Made by a program: the position numbers and the translations under genes. Positions 1-7,932 of a stretch of 32,182 nucleotides of DNA are shown here, in pieces. Under the pieces are notes generated by a model that was given only the letters and a program-made list of their open reading frames with translations, was not told the DNA's origin and ran no database searches. Source of the DNA: Gammaproteobacteria bacterium (GTDB taxonomy: Bacteria; Pseudomonadota; Gammaproteobacteria; Pseudomonadales; Halieaceae); assembly GCA_024686215.1 (NCBI GenBank), contig JAIBDN010000025.1, positions 1 through 32,182 of the forward strand, given 5' to 3'. Position 1 is the stretch's first letter, and every line of letters starts with the position of its first letter.

Positions 1-11
1 GCACGACAACT

Positions 12-1190
12 ATGAAATTTTTCAAGCGTAAAAAAACGGCGGATGAGCCAGCGGTAGTCAGCACAGAGGATCCTGCACAGCAACAAGAGCAGGTCGCCAT
101 AGCCGATGCAGCAGTGTCCAAGACCGGCGCGCCAATCCACAACCCTGAGCAGCCCGAGCTCGTCGAGTCCGTGGCGAATGCCCCGCAGCCATCCGCGCAA
201 CCGGCACCTGCAGTTGAACCCGATGTGGCGCCTGCTGCACCGCCGGATAGCGCAGAAAGCGCAGGATTTTTTGGCCGCTTGCGGCGCGGCCTGGGTCGAA
301 CCAGCAATACGCTGGTGCACGGGGTGGGCACGCTTTTTCTGGGCCGCAAGGAAATTGACGATGAGCTTTTAGAAGAGCTCGAGTCGCGCCTGCTGCTGGC
401 CGATGTAGGCGTGGATGCCACAGTAGAAATTATCAGTCACCTCACCGGGCGGGTCGCGCGTAATGAGCTGACCAGTCCGGAGGCCCTGCAGGCCGCGTTG
501 CAACAAGAACTGCTGGCGTTGCTGCAACCCTGCGAAAAGCCCCTGGATGTGAGTGGCGGCAAACCCTACGTGATATTGATGGTGGGTGTAAACGGGGTGG
601 GCAAGACAACTACCATTGGGAAATTGGCGCGACGTTATATGGCCGAGGGCCGCTCGGTAATGCTGGCTGCCGGGGATACTTTTCGTGCTGCGGCGGTGGA
701 GCAGTTGCAGGTTTGGGGCGAGCGCAATGACGTACCGGTGGTGGCACAGCACACCGGTGCCGACAGCGCCTCGGTGATTTTTGATGCCCTGAAGGCCGCC
801 CAGAGCAGGAATGTCGATGTTTTGATTGCCGATACAGCCGGACGCCTGCACAACAAGGACAATCTCATGGAGGAGTTGAAAAAAGTCGTGCGTGTTATGG
901 GTAAGCTCGACGACGCGGCACCGCATGAGGTGATGTTGGTACTGGATGCAGGTACCGGCCAGAACGCGTTGGCACAGGCGGCACATTTCCAGCAATGGGT
1001 AGGCGTCACGGGTATCAGCTTGACCAAGCTGGATGGCACCGCCAAGGGCGGGGTGATTTTCGCGATAGCCCGCAAGCTGGGGCTGCCGATTCGCTATATC
1101 GGTGTGGGCGAAGGAGCGGAAGACCTGCGACCCTTCCAGGCGGAACAATTTATCGATGCTCTGTTTGCCGGAGACGATGGCACTGCATGA
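12..1190 (+). CDS. ftsY: Signal recognition particle receptor FtsY
   Basis: FtsY is the membrane-associated SRP receptor GTPase. It pairs with Ffh/4.5S RNA to deliver nascent inner-membrane proteins to the translocon. The 392-residue protein has an Ala/Pro/Glu-rich acidic N-terminal domain (about residues 1-80), a helical N domain beginning near the FFGRLRRGL segment, and a complete SRP-type GTPase domain. Visible motifs are GVNGVGKTT (G1), DTFRAAAVEQL, DTAGR (G3), TKLDGTAKGG (G4) and GVGEGAEDLRPF near the end. It is first in an ftsY-ftsE-ftsX chain, and its stop codon overlaps the ftsE start (ATGA). Only 11 bases lie upstream in the window, so the promoter and ribosome-binding site cannot be judged. 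Identity is secure. Confidence 0.97.
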   Translation: MKFFKRKKTADEPAVVSTEDPAQQQEQVAIADAAVSKTGAPIHNPEQPELVESVANAPQPSAQPAPAVEPDVAPAAPPDSAESAGFFGRLRRGLGRTSNTLVHGVGTLFLGRKEIDDELLEELESRLLLADVGVDATVEIISHLTGRVARNELTSPEALQAALQQELLALLQPCEKPLDVSGGKPYVILMVGVNGVGKTTTIGKLARRYMAEGRSVMLAAGDTFRAAAVEQLQVWGERNDVPVVAQHTGADSASVIFDALKAAQSRNVDVLIADTAGRLHNKDNLMEELKKVVRVMGKLDDAAPHEVMLVLDAGTGQNALAQAAHFQQWVGVTGISLTKLDGTAKGGVIFAIARKLGLPIRYIGVGEGAEDLRPFQAEQFIDALFAGDDGTA

Positions 1191-1852
1191 TCAGTTTTGA
1201 GCGGGTCAGCAAACGCTACGCGGAAGGGCACGATGCCCTGCGTGAAGTCAGCGTAGACATAAACCGGGATGAGCTGGTTTTTCTCACTGGGCATTCCGGT
1301 GCTGGCAAGAGCAGTATGCTGCGCTTGATTATGTTGATGGACCGGCCTACGCGTGGCCAGGTGAGCATAGACGGCCGCAATCTGGCAGCGATTGGTGCCC
1401 GCGGGGTGCCTGCGCATCGCCGTGATATTGGGGTGGTATTCCAAAACCATCAACTATTGTTCGACAGGCCAGTATTCGACAACGTGGCTCTACCTCTGAT
1501 GATAGCGGGTTACGATCACCGCGAAGTGGGCCGCAGGGTGCGCGCCGCGCTGGACAAGGTAGGATTATTGGAGCGCGAGCGAGCCATGCCGGTTACCTTG
1601 TCCGGAGGCGAACAGCAGCGCGTGGGCATCGCCCGCGCTGTGGTCGGGAAGCCTAAAATCTTGCTGGCAGATGAGCCCACGGGCAACCTGGATCCGGCGC
1701 TATCTGCCGAGATCATGCAGCTGTTCGAGGAGTTCAACCAGGTGGGTGTCACGGTGTTGATCGCCAGTCACGACCTGGCGCTGATCTCCAGGTTGCGTCA
1801 CCGTATTATTACGCTGCGCGAAGGCCGCCTGGTAACCGGGAGCAGCGTGTGA
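1187..1852 (+). CDS. ftsE: Cell division ATP-binding protein FtsE
   Basis: FtsE is the ABC-type ATPase partner of FtsX. FtsEX acts at the division septum and in other bacteria controls periplasmic amidase activation through EnvC-like proteins. The 221-residue product shows Walker A (GHSGAGKSS), a Q-loop (VFQNHQ), the signature LSGGEQQRVGIARA, Walker B (ILLADEPTGNLD) and an H-loop (SHD). A longer open frame reaches back to 995 inside ftsY. The ATG at 1187 is chosen because the FtsE family begins with the MISFERVSKRY-type strand and because it gives a 4-nt ATGA overlap with ftsY, suggesting translational coupling. Confidence 0.96.
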   Translation: MISFERVSKRYAEGHDALREVSVDINRDELVFLTGHSGAGKSSMLRLIMLMDRPTRGQVSIDGRNLAAIGARGVPAHRRDIGVVFQNHQLLFDRPVFDNVALPLMIAGYDHREVGRRVRAALDKVGLLERERAMPVTLSGGEQQRVGIARAVVGKPKILLADEPTGNLDPALSAEIMQLFEEFNQVGVTVLIASHDLALISRLRHRIITLREGRLVTGSSV

Positions 1853-2832
1853 ATACGCGGCGAGCAGTATCAGCCCGGCGTGAAGGCGCCAGCCAAAGTC
1901 GCGCCGGTTTTCGGGATCTGTATAACGCCTGGCTGCGCCACCACCGACTTTCCGCCGCCGATAGCCTGTTTCGCGTGTTGGACAATCCGCTGTCCAGCGC
2001 CATGACCTGGCTGGTTATCGGTATCGCACTGGCTTTGCCAGTAGGCTTGAACGTGGCTTTGGATAACGTTGGCCACCTAAGTACCAATTGGGACAGCCCG
2101 GCACAAATTTCGCTGTTTCTGAGGGATGGCATGTCATCCACCAAGGCCAGAGAACTTCAGGCAACGTTAGCGCAGCGTGACGATGTGGCGGAAACCCGAT
2201 TTGTCTCCAGAGAGGAGGCCCTGGAGGAGTTCAGTGCCCTGTCCGGGTTTGCCGATGTGCTGGCCAGCCTGGAGGAGAACCCACTGCCCAACCTGATCCT
2301 GGTTTCCCCGCATACCGACGATCAGAACACTGACGTAGCGGTGCTGCGGAAGGAACTTGAAGCGCTTCCTGAAGTAGCACAGGCCGTTTTGGATATGGCA
2401 TGGTTGCAGCGCCTCAACAGCCTGATGGACCTCACGCGGCGTCTGGTGCTGGCGGTGGGTGGGTTGCTGGTACTGGGTGTCGTGCTGATTCTTGGAAACA
2501 CCATTCGGCTGGCGATCGAGAGCCGGCGGGATGAAATCGTTATCGTAAAACTTGTGGGGGGCAGCAATGCCTTTGTGCGCCGGCCTTTTCTTTACACGGG
2601 GCTTTGGTATGGCGTGGGTGGTGGCGTTTTCGCCGCCTCCCTGGTGGCAGTATCCCTGTGGTTTCTCGCTGAGCCCGTGGGCCAGCTGGCGGCGCTGTAT
2701 CAGAGCAGTTTCCAGCTCAGTGGCCTGGGGGTGATGGGCGCGCTTAACCTGGTGATACTCGGGGGTATGTTGGGCCTTGCCGGGGCTTGGCTGGCCGTTA
2801 CGCGTCACCTGGCAGCGATTGAGCCGCATTGA
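1849..2832 (+). CDS. ftsX: Cell division protein FtsX
   Basis: FtsX is the membrane subunit of the FtsEX complex. The 327-residue protein has a cytoplasmic N-terminal extension of about 45 residues and four hydrophobic segments at about 51-71, 198-218, 250-272 and 293-317. A periplasmic domain of roughly 120 residues lies between the first two segments, as expected for the part that signals to the amidase activator. The start is a GTG overlapping the ftsE stop by 4 nt (GTGA). A weak imperfect hairpin at 2835-2856 follows the stop but has no T tract, so I do not call it a terminator. Confidence 0.95.
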   Translation: MNTRRAVSARREGASQSRAGFRDLYNAWLRHHRLSAADSLFRVLDNPLSSAMTWLVIGIALALPVGLNVALDNVGHLSTNWDSPAQISLFLRDGMSSTKARELQATLAQRDDVAETRFVSREEALEEFSALSGFADVLASLEENPLPNLILVSPHTDDQNTDVAVLRKELEALPEVAQAVLDMAWLQRLNSLMDLTRRLVLAVGGLLVLGVVLILGNTIRLAIESRRDEIVIVKLVGGSNAFVRRPFLYTGLWYGVGGGVFAASLVAVSLWFLAEPVGQLAALYQSSFQLSGLGVMGALNLVILGGMLGLAGAWLAVTRHLAAIEPH

Positions 2833-2918
2833 ACACGGGAATATTAGATTCCCCGTAACTCACTGAAAAACAACAGTAATAGATATTTTTCTTAGCCTAT
2901 TCGGGAACTTATACACGA

Positions 2919-2945
2919 TTAGCACTCTAATACAAAGAGTGCTAA
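2919..2945 (+). promoter_or_regulatory. CIRCE operator (HrcA binding site) upstream of rpoH
   Basis: A perfect inverted repeat TTAGCACTC-N9-GAGTGCTAA lies 31 bases upstream of the rpoH start codon. It matches the classical CIRCE element bound by the heat-shock repressor HrcA, including the 9-base spacer. A possible -10 hexamer TATACA at 2910-2915 would place the transcription start inside the left arm, the usual CIRCE position; no convincing -35 is seen. The element identity is seen directly. Regulation of rpoH by HrcA is inference, since hrcA is not in the window. Confidence 0.9.
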
Positions 2946-2976
2946 AATCGGCGCCGTCAATTATGGAGAACAGTGT

Positions 2977-3831
2977 ATGAGTAAGAGTCTGCAGCCTGTG
3001 GACCAGATGGTTCCCGGAGCCAATCTCCCCGCCTATGTACAGGCAGTGGGTAGCATTCCGATCCTGAGTGTGGAGCGGGAGCGAGAGCTGGCAGAAGATC
3101 TTTACTTTAATGACAACCTGCAGGCAGCGCGGGAGCTGGTGATGTCCCATCTGCGTTTCGTGGTGCATATCGCGCGCAGTTATTCGGGCTACGGTCTGGC
3201 AGAAGCCGACCTGATCCAGGAAGGTAATGTCGGCCTGATGAAGGCTGTAAAGCGCTACAACCCTGAAAAGGGCGTACGACTGGTGTCTTTTGCCGTGCAC
3301 TGGATTAAGGCAGAAATGCACGAATACATCCTGCGCAACTGGCGGATTGTTAAGGTGGCGACCACCAAGGCCCAGCGCAAATTATTTTTCAACCTGCGCG
3401 GTGCCAAGAAGACCCTGGCGTGGCTGAGTGCCGAGGAAGCCCAGGCGGTAGCTGATGATCTGGGTGTGGATGTTAAGGAAGTGCAGCGTATGGAGGGCCG
3501 GCTGAGCAGCCGTGACCTGGCCTATGATATGCCCAGCGATGCAGATGATGACGACGCCTGGCAAGCACCGCAGGCTTTCCTGCAAGATCACAGTGCCGAC
3601 CCGGCGCAGATGGTGGAGTCCAGCGACTGGCAGCAAAACAGCGAAGCGCAGCTGCATGAGGCTCTGGCTGGACTGGATGAGCGCAGCCGCGACATTCTGG
3701 CACAGCGTTGGCTTTCCGAAGAAAAATCCACCCTGCATCAGCTGGCGGCACAGTATGAGGTTTCGGCCGAGCGTATCCGCCAGCTTGAGCAGAACGCGAT
3801 GAAAAAACTGCGGACCGCAATAGCGGCCTGA
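2977..3831 (+). CDS. rpoH: Heat-shock sigma factor sigma-32 (RpoH)
   Basis: RpoH directs RNA polymerase to heat-shock promoters for chaperones and proteases. The 284-residue length fits the family. The N-terminal 1.2/2 regions contain the core-binding and -10-recognition segments (HLRFVVHIARSYSGYGLAEADLIQEGNVGLMKAV region, about residues 58-91). The RpoH box QRKLFFNLR sits at about 133-141, and a C-terminal region 4 helix-turn-helix ends near residue 280. An acidic stretch (SDADDDDAW) lies before region 4. GGAG at 2965-2968 precedes the ATG at 2977. It follows ftsX, as in many gammaproteobacteria, but has its own upstream gap of 144 bases with a CIRCE box. An acidic or thermosensor role of other segments cannot be judged. 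Confidence 0.97.
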   Translation: MSKSLQPVDQMVPGANLPAYVQAVGSIPILSVERERELAEDLYFNDNLQAARELVMSHLRFVVHIARSYSGYGLAEADLIQEGNVGLMKAVKRYNPEKGVRLVSFAVHWIKAEMHEYILRNWRIVKVATTKAQRKLFFNLRGAKKTLAWLSAEEAQAVADDLGVDVKEVQRMEGRLSSRDLAYDMPSDADDDDAWQAPQAFLQDHSADPAQMVESSDWQQNSEAQLHEALAGLDERSRDILAQRWLSEEKSTLHQLAAQYEVSAERIRQLEQNAMKKLRTAIAA

Positions 3832-3841
3832 TTCTTCCCCA

Positions 3842-3861
3842 GGGGCGGTAACAACCGCCCC
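3842..3861 (+). terminator. Probable hairpin terminator after rpoH
   Basis: A perfect 7-bp GC stem (GGGGCGG / CCGCCCC) with loop TAACAA begins 10 bases after the rpoH stop. The downstream tail (GTTGTGTATT) is only moderately T-rich, so termination may be partial. A candidate promoter for the next gene overlaps it. Confidence 0.6.
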
Positions 3862-3876
3862 GTTGTGTATTACAAT
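3848..3876 (+). promoter_or_regulatory. Possible promoter of the DUF423 gene, leaderless
   Basis: GTAACA at 3848-3853 (4 of 6 match to the -35 consensus) and TACAAT at 3871-3876 (-10-like) are 17 bases apart. The start point would fall about 7 bases after the -10, at or near the ATG at 3883, and no Shine-Dalgarno sequence is seen before that ATG. This is an inference from spacing only. Confidence 0.35.
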
Positions 3877-3882
3877 CTCCCC

Positions 3883-4260
3883 ATGGCAAAACTATTTATT
3901 ACACTGGCCTCTCTGAGCGGCATGCTCGCGGTAATGCTGGGCGCTTTTGGTGCCCACGCTTTGCGTGGCAAATTGGACGACTACGCCCAGGGCGTGTTCG
4001 AAACAGCAGTGCAATACCAGTTCTACCATAGCCTGGCGCTATTGGCAGTCGGTGTACTGGCGATTTCTCAACCGCAAACGGTAATGCTCAAAAGCAGCGG
4101 CTGGTTGTTTTTCATCGGTATCCTGATATTTTCCGGCAGCCTATATACCCTCAGCTTTACTGGCCTGCGTTGGTTGGGAGCGATTACTCCCCTGGGTGGC
4201 CTGGCACTGATTGCGGGCTGGGCCTGTCTGGCCGCTACCGGCTGGAAACTGCTTGTCTGA
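3883..4260 (+). CDS. DUF423 family inner-membrane protein (YgdD-like)
   Basis: This is a small integral membrane protein of 125 residues in the DUF423/YgdD family, whose function is not established. It has four hydrophobic segments and the family-typical N-terminal GAFGAHAL motif, followed by a conserved FxTAVQYQFYHSLALL-type stretch. The frame is open from a GTG at 3865, but the ATG at 3883 is preferred because it aligns with the family's hydrophobic N-terminus. No clear ribosome-binding site precedes either start. It sits between rpoH and trmB; in Pseudomonas the neighbouring position is occupied by other genes, so its placement here is a lineage-specific variation. Confidence 0.88.
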   Translation: MAKLFITLASLSGMLAVMLGAFGAHALRGKLDDYAQGVFETAVQYQFYHSLALLAVGVLAISQPQTVMLKSSGWLFFIGILIFSGSLYTLSFTGLRWLGAITPLGGLALIAGWACLAATGWKLLV

Positions 4261-4267
4261 TCCCGCT

Positions 4268-4951
4268 ATGACCGACATCGATAAGCGGCGTATTCGCAGC
4301 TACGTGCTGCGCAGGGGGCGCATGACCCCGGGGCAGCAACGTGCCTATGAGCAGAACTGGCAGCGTTGTGGTTTAGCGTACAGTCCTCAACCGCTGGACT
4401 TTGCCGCGGCCTTTGGACGTGCCGGCCCGTTGGTACTGGAGATCGGCTTTGGTATGGGTCAGTCTCTGGTAGAGATGGCCGCTGCGGCCGCAGACACTAA
4501 TTTTATTGGCATTGAAGTACACAGGCCTGGTGTAGGCAGGTTGCTGCACGCCATGGAAGAACGCAAAGTAGACAATATCCGTGTTTATTGTCACGACGCG
4601 GTAGAAATACTGCGTGATTGTATCCCCGATGGCTCCCTGGATACGGTACAAATTTTCTTTCCGGACCCCTGGCACAAAAAACGTCACAACAAGCGCCGCC
4701 TGATCAAGCCGCCCTTCGTGGAACACCTGGTGAGCAAATTGAAACCCGGTGGCACCCTGCATCTTGCTACTGACTGGGAAAACTATGCCGAGCAGATGAT
4801 GGAAGTCCTCAGCGCCACGGCAACCCTCGCCAATACCCAGCCTGCCAAGCAATATGCACCCCGGCCGGAGCACCGCCCACTGACCAAGTTCGAACTGCGT
4901 GGTGAGCGACTGGGGCATGGTGTTTGGGATTTGATCTTCGTGCGTCGATAG
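4268..4951 (+). CDS. trmB: tRNA (guanine-N7)-methyltransferase TrmB
   Basis: TrmB makes m7G at position 46 of the tRNA variable loop using S-adenosylmethionine. The 227-residue protein has the SAM-binding motif LEIGFGMGQSL, a following acidic strand (FIGIEVHRPG) and the signature FFPDPWHKKRHNKRR used for catalysis and tRNA binding. The open frame extends back to 4211 inside the DUF423 gene. The ATG at 4268, 7 bases after that gene's stop, is chosen from the family-typical basic N-terminus (RRIRSYVLRRGRMTPGQQ). It probably shares a transcript with the preceding gene. Confidence 0.95.
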   Translation: MTDIDKRRIRSYVLRRGRMTPGQQRAYEQNWQRCGLAYSPQPLDFAAAFGRAGPLVLEIGFGMGQSLVEMAAAAADTNFIGIEVHRPGVGRLLHAMEERKVDNIRVYCHDAVEILRDCIPDGSLDTVQIFFPDPWHKKRHNKRRLIKPPFVEHLVSKLKPGGTLHLATDWENYAEQMMEVLSATATLANTQPAKQYAPRPEHRPLTKFELRGERLGHGVWDLIFVRR

Positions 4952-4980
4952 AGGTTTAGGTCGGATCATCTGCGACCCGC

Positions 4981-5104
4981 GCCGTTAAGGCCGTTAGCCG
5001 ATTGCGGACACGCCGTGAACCCATCCATGGGGGCTTGGGCTGCGGAGGGCCGCCCCCGACGTCCTGCCTCGCACAGTCCGCAACCGACTAACGGACTTAA
5101 CCGC
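4981..5104. repeat. Palindromic intergenic repeat (REP/MITE-like)
   Basis: This lies in the 212-base gap between convergent trmB and hemW. Arms at 4984-5009 and 5076-5101 are 26 bases each and match as an inverted repeat with three differences, extending to 4981-5104 with one more. On the minus-strand RNA two of the differences are G-U wobbles, so the stem is better on the hemW side. The interior contains CGCCGTGAACCCATCCATGG followed by a GGCTTGGGCTGCGG run. From memory, this resembles a widespread intergenic repeat type of marine gammaproteobacteria. It may also end the hemW transcript. A genome-wide copy count would settle whether it is a repeat family. Confidence 0.6.
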
Positions 5105-5163
5105 ACTCCCAGCTATCCTGGATTCGATTGCTCGCAAAAAGCCAGGGTCTGTAGCGCGCTAGG

Positions 5164-6297
5164 TTAAAAGAACTCGGCTACAACAGAATCCAAAAAACGA
5201 CGCCCAAGGGCAGTGGTTCGAATAGTACTTTCGACCTGCTCTAGTAAGCCGCGATCAATGAGCTGTTCCAGCTGTGTTTGTATGCTCGAGATAGGCAATC
5301 CAGTGCGGCTCTCAAACAGAGAAATAGTGAAGCCCTGGTTCAGGCGCAGCGCGTTGAGCATAAACTCACCGGGAATCTCATCCCGCGTCAGTACCCGGGT
5401 ACTGGCGGTAAACGCGCCGGCAGCGGAGGACATATAGTCCCCCGGTTGACGCCGTTTGGCGGTGCGCTGGATGCTGCCATCCGGGGCAGTAATCTTGCCG
5501 TGTGCTCCCGCGCCGATACCCAGGTAGTCACCGAAAGACCAGTAGTTGCGATTGTGCCGACACTCGAATCCCGGCTGGCTATAGGCGGACACCTCATACT
5601 GCTGCTGGCCGTTAGAGATAAGTAAGTGCTCACCTTCATCTTGTATATCAGCGAGCATATCTTCTACGGGCAGGCTCGGTGGTCGTTTGTGGAATACCGT
5701 ATTGGGCTCTATGGTGAGCTGGTACCAGGACAGATGCGCAGGCTGGTAGGACAGGGCGGTGCGCAGGTCGGCGTCAGCTGATTCGATACCCTGGCCTGGC
5801 AGGCCGTGCATCAGGTCGATGTTGAAACTGTCGAAGCCTGCGGCGCGGGCGAAGTCGATAGCGGCGTGGGCCTGCTCACTGTTATGTACCCGGCCCAGGG
5901 CCTGTAGTTGCTCGTCCTGAAAGCTCTGTATTCCCAGCGACAGGCGGTTGATACCGGCGGCGCGGAAGGCAGCGAATTTATCTGCCTCGGCGCTGCCGGG
6001 GTTGGCTTCCATAGTGGCTTCCAGAGTCGGTGACAGGGCTATGCGATTGCCAAGCTCCTTGAGCAGTCTAGCGATGCCTGGTGCTGAAAACAGGCTGGGC
6101 GTGCCGCCGCCGATAAACAGGGTTGCCACTTCGCGCTGGTGCAACTGTGGAATATCAGCGTCCAGGTCCTGGAGCAGGGCATCAATGTATTGCGCTTCGG
6201 GTAGATCCCGGGTTTCGTGTGAATTGAAGTCGCAGTAGGGACACTTGCGTTCACACCAGGGCAGGTGGATATACAGCCCCAGGGGGGGTAATTCCAT
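5164..6297 (-). CDS. hemW: Radical SAM heme chaperone HemW
   Basis: HemW is a radical-SAM-fold protein that binds heme and delivers it to membrane respiratory enzymes. It was formerly annotated as coproporphyrinogen III oxidase-like. The 377-residue sequence has the cluster motif C15-x3-C19-x2-C22 followed by Asp-Phe rather than the extra Cys of HemN, which supports HemW. It also has GGGTPSLF, the HNRNYW motif and a C-terminal HemN_C-like region. The ATG overlaps the rdgB stop by one base (TGATG). It is last in the metX-metW-DUF4426-rdgB-hemW chain. Confidence 0.93.
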   Translation of the reverse strand: MELPPLGLYIHLPWCERKCPYCDFNSHETRDLPEAQYIDALLQDLDADIPQLHQREVATLFIGGGTPSLFSAPGIARLLKELGNRIALSPTLEATMEANPGSAEADKFAAFRAAGINRLSLGIQSFQDEQLQALGRVHNSEQAHAAIDFARAAGFDSFNIDLMHGLPGQGIESADADLRTALSYQPAHLSWYQLTIEPNTVFHKRPPSLPVEDMLADIQDEGEHLLISNGQQQYEVSAYSQPGFECRHNRNYWSFGDYLGIGAGAHGKITAPDGSIQRTAKRRQPGDYMSSAAGAFTASTRVLTRDEIPGEFMLNALRLNQGFTISLFESRTGLPISSIQTQLEQLIDRGLLEQVESTIRTTALGRRFLDSVVAEFF

Positions 6298-6893
6298 CAG
6301 CGCTCGCGCAGGGCCTCGAGCAAGAGAGCACTGGCCCTGGCCCGATGGCTGATACGATTCTTAACGTCGGAGGGTAATTCGGCAGAACTGCACTGCTGGT
6401 CGGGAACGTAAAATAGTGGGTCGTAGCCAAAGCCCTGCTCCCCCCGGGGTTCCAGCAGGATACTTCCTTCCCAGCTTGCCTGGCATACCAGGGGGGTGGG
6501 ATCTGCGCCGTGGCGCATGTAGACCAGCACGCACTGAAAGCGCGCCCCGCGTTGCTGCTCGGGTACGCCGCTCAATGCCTCCAGCAGTTTACGATTATTA
6601 CCCGCGTCGCCTTGACCTGAATAACGCGCCGAGTAAATACCAGGGGCACCTTGCAGATAATCAACTTCCAGGCCGGAGTCATCGGCAATGGCAGGCAGGC
6701 CGCTGTGTTGGGCTGCAGCCCGGGCCTTGATAATGGCATTTTCTACAAAGCTGAGACCATTTTCGTCGACCTCCGGGACTGCAAATTCAGCCTGGAATTT
6801 TAGTTCCACTCCCAGTGGGGTGAGCACTTTACCCAACTCGCGTAATTTCCCGGCATTACCACTGGCCAGGACGACTGTTCGGAAATCTGTCAT
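6297..6893 (-). CDS. rdgB: XTP/dITP pyrophosphatase RdgB
   Basis: RdgB hydrolyses non-canonical purine nucleoside triphosphates (XTP, dITP, ITP) to monophosphates and so cleans the nucleotide pool. The 198-residue protein has the family's [11 protein letters not shown]-terminal motif, the catalytic [20 protein letters not shown] segment and the GFGYDPLF motif. Start and stop each overlap a neighbour by one base: the DUF4426 stop upstream and the hemW start downstream. This indicates an operon with translational coupling. Confidence 0.95.
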   Translation of the reverse strand: MTDFRTVVLASGNAGKLRELGKVLTPLGVELKFQAEFAVPEVDENGLSFVENAIIKARAAAQHSGLPAIADDSGLEVDYLQGAPGIYSARYSGQGDAGNNRKLLEALSGVPEQQRGARFQCVLVYMRHGADPTPLVCQASWEGSILLEPRGEQGFGYDPLFYVPDQQCSSAELPSDVKNRISHRARASALLLEALRER

Positions 6894-7339
6894 CAGTTGA
6901 TATACAGCTGGTGCTTGAGTTTGAAGGTATAGGTCTGGTCAGCGCCTTGCGGGCGGAAATCCACTTCGAAGAAGCGCCACTCTTCATTGATGAATTTGAA
7001 TTCTGCGATGTAGTAAATCGCGGTCCCCTCGCTGATTTCCTGAAATTCCAGAAACTGGTTCTGGATCAGGTCCCAGGTGCGCCCCTTGAGTAGCATATTC
7101 CTGGCCACGTCAGTGCCGTCCTCGAGTTTCTCACGCACCGCAAGATTGAGAATAGCGCTTTTCTTACCGCGGGTAATACCGTAAGAGGCGGCTACCTCAG
7201 GCTGCAGAAATGTGCTGTTAACCACACTGTAATGCAGTTCATAGGGGCCGAACATTTCAGATTGCTGGGCGCTGGCGGCAGATGCAAACAGCACCAGCAG
7301 TGTCAGCGATAACAAGGTCTTGTTACTGCGCATAGTCAT
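6893..7339 (-). CDS. DUF4426 family secreted protein
   Basis: This is a protein of 148 residues with unknown function. The N-terminus [24 protein letters not shown] reads as a Sec signal peptide with cleavage near AxA before [15 protein letters not shown]. The mature part matches my recollection of the DUF4426 family found next to metW and rdgB in Pseudomonas and relatives. The open frame begins at 7468 inside metW. The ATG at 7339 is chosen because it directly precedes the signal peptide, sits 2 bases after the metW stop, and has GGTGA just upstream. A second ATG at 7333 is also possible. A periplasmic location is inferred. Confidence 0.85.
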   Translation of the reverse strand: MTMRSNKTLLSLTLLVLFASAASAQQSEMFGPYELHYSVVNSTFLQPEVAASYGITRGKKSAILNLAVREKLEDGTDVARNMLLKGRTWDLIQNQFLEFQEISEGTAIYYIAEFKFINEEWRFFEVDFRPQGADQTYTFKLKHQLYIN

Positions 7340-7341
7340 CT

Positions 7342-7932
7342 TCACCGGGTAATGTGATAGATCGCCGTGGTGGCGAACAAGTTGGGCCAGGTGCCGGCCA
7401 GCACTGGCTGGCGCTGGGTGTTGCCCACCACATCTCTGGCCAGTATATGAATACCCTTGTTGTAGCACAGGGCCTCAAAATCGCGCACCGTACAGAAATG
7501 AATATTGGGGGTGTCATACCAATGATACGGCATAAATCGCGAAACCGGCATACGCCCGCGCGTACCGAGATAGAGACGGCAGCGCCAATGGCCGAAGTTG
7601 GGGAAGGTGACGATGCACTGCCGCCCTATACGCAGCATTTCATCCAGGACCTTGTCAGGGTAGTGCACGGCCTGCAGGGCGTGGGCCATTACCACTGTAT
7701 CGAAACTCTGGTCCGGAAAATTGGACAGGCCCTCATCCATATTTTGTTCGACAATATTGAGCCCGCGCGAAACTGCCGCGGTAATCATGTCGTCATCTAT
7801 CTCCAGTCCGGTACCGCGCACCTGCCGCTGGTCACGTAGCAACTGGAGAAATTCCCCATCGCCACAGCCCAGATCGAGAACCCTGGAGCCAGGGTCTATC
7901 CACCGCAGGATGTGTGCCAGGTCAAGACGCAT
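7342..7932 (-). CDS. metW: Methionine biosynthesis protein MetW
   Basis: MetW is a class I SAM-methyltransferase-fold protein that works with MetX in homoserine acylation in many proteobacteria. The 196-residue sequence has motif I VLDLGCGDGEFL at about residues 18-29, an acidic strand end (GLEIDD) and the family's FPNFGHWRCRLYLGTRGRMPV segment. Its ATG overlaps the metX stop by one base (TGATG), consistent with coupled production of the two proteins. Whether it methylates anything or mainly supports MetX activity is not decided by sequence. Confidence 0.94.
   Translation of the reverse strand: MRLDLAHILRWIDPGSRVLDLGCGDGEFLQLLRDQRQVRGTGLEIDDDMITAAVSRGLNIVEQNMDEGLSNFPDQSFDTVVMAHALQAVHYPDKVLDEMLRIGRQCIVTFPNFGHWRCRLYLGTRGRMPVSRFMPYHWYDTPNIHFCTVRDFEALCYNKGIHILARDVVGNTQRQPVLAGTWPNLFATTAIYHITR

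Noticed and set aside
369..1148. Long minus-strand open frame inside ftsY
   Set aside because: It is antisense to a certain gene, has low-complexity shadow composition and has no family resemblance.
2835..2856. Terminator after ftsX
   Set aside because: The hairpin has a bulge and is followed by AACTCACTG rather than a T run.
4981..5104. Integron attC or tRNA-like structure between trmB and hemW
   Set aside because: GTTAAGG/ACTTAAC ends look superficially similar to attC cores but do not fit the consensus, and no cloverleaf can be drawn.
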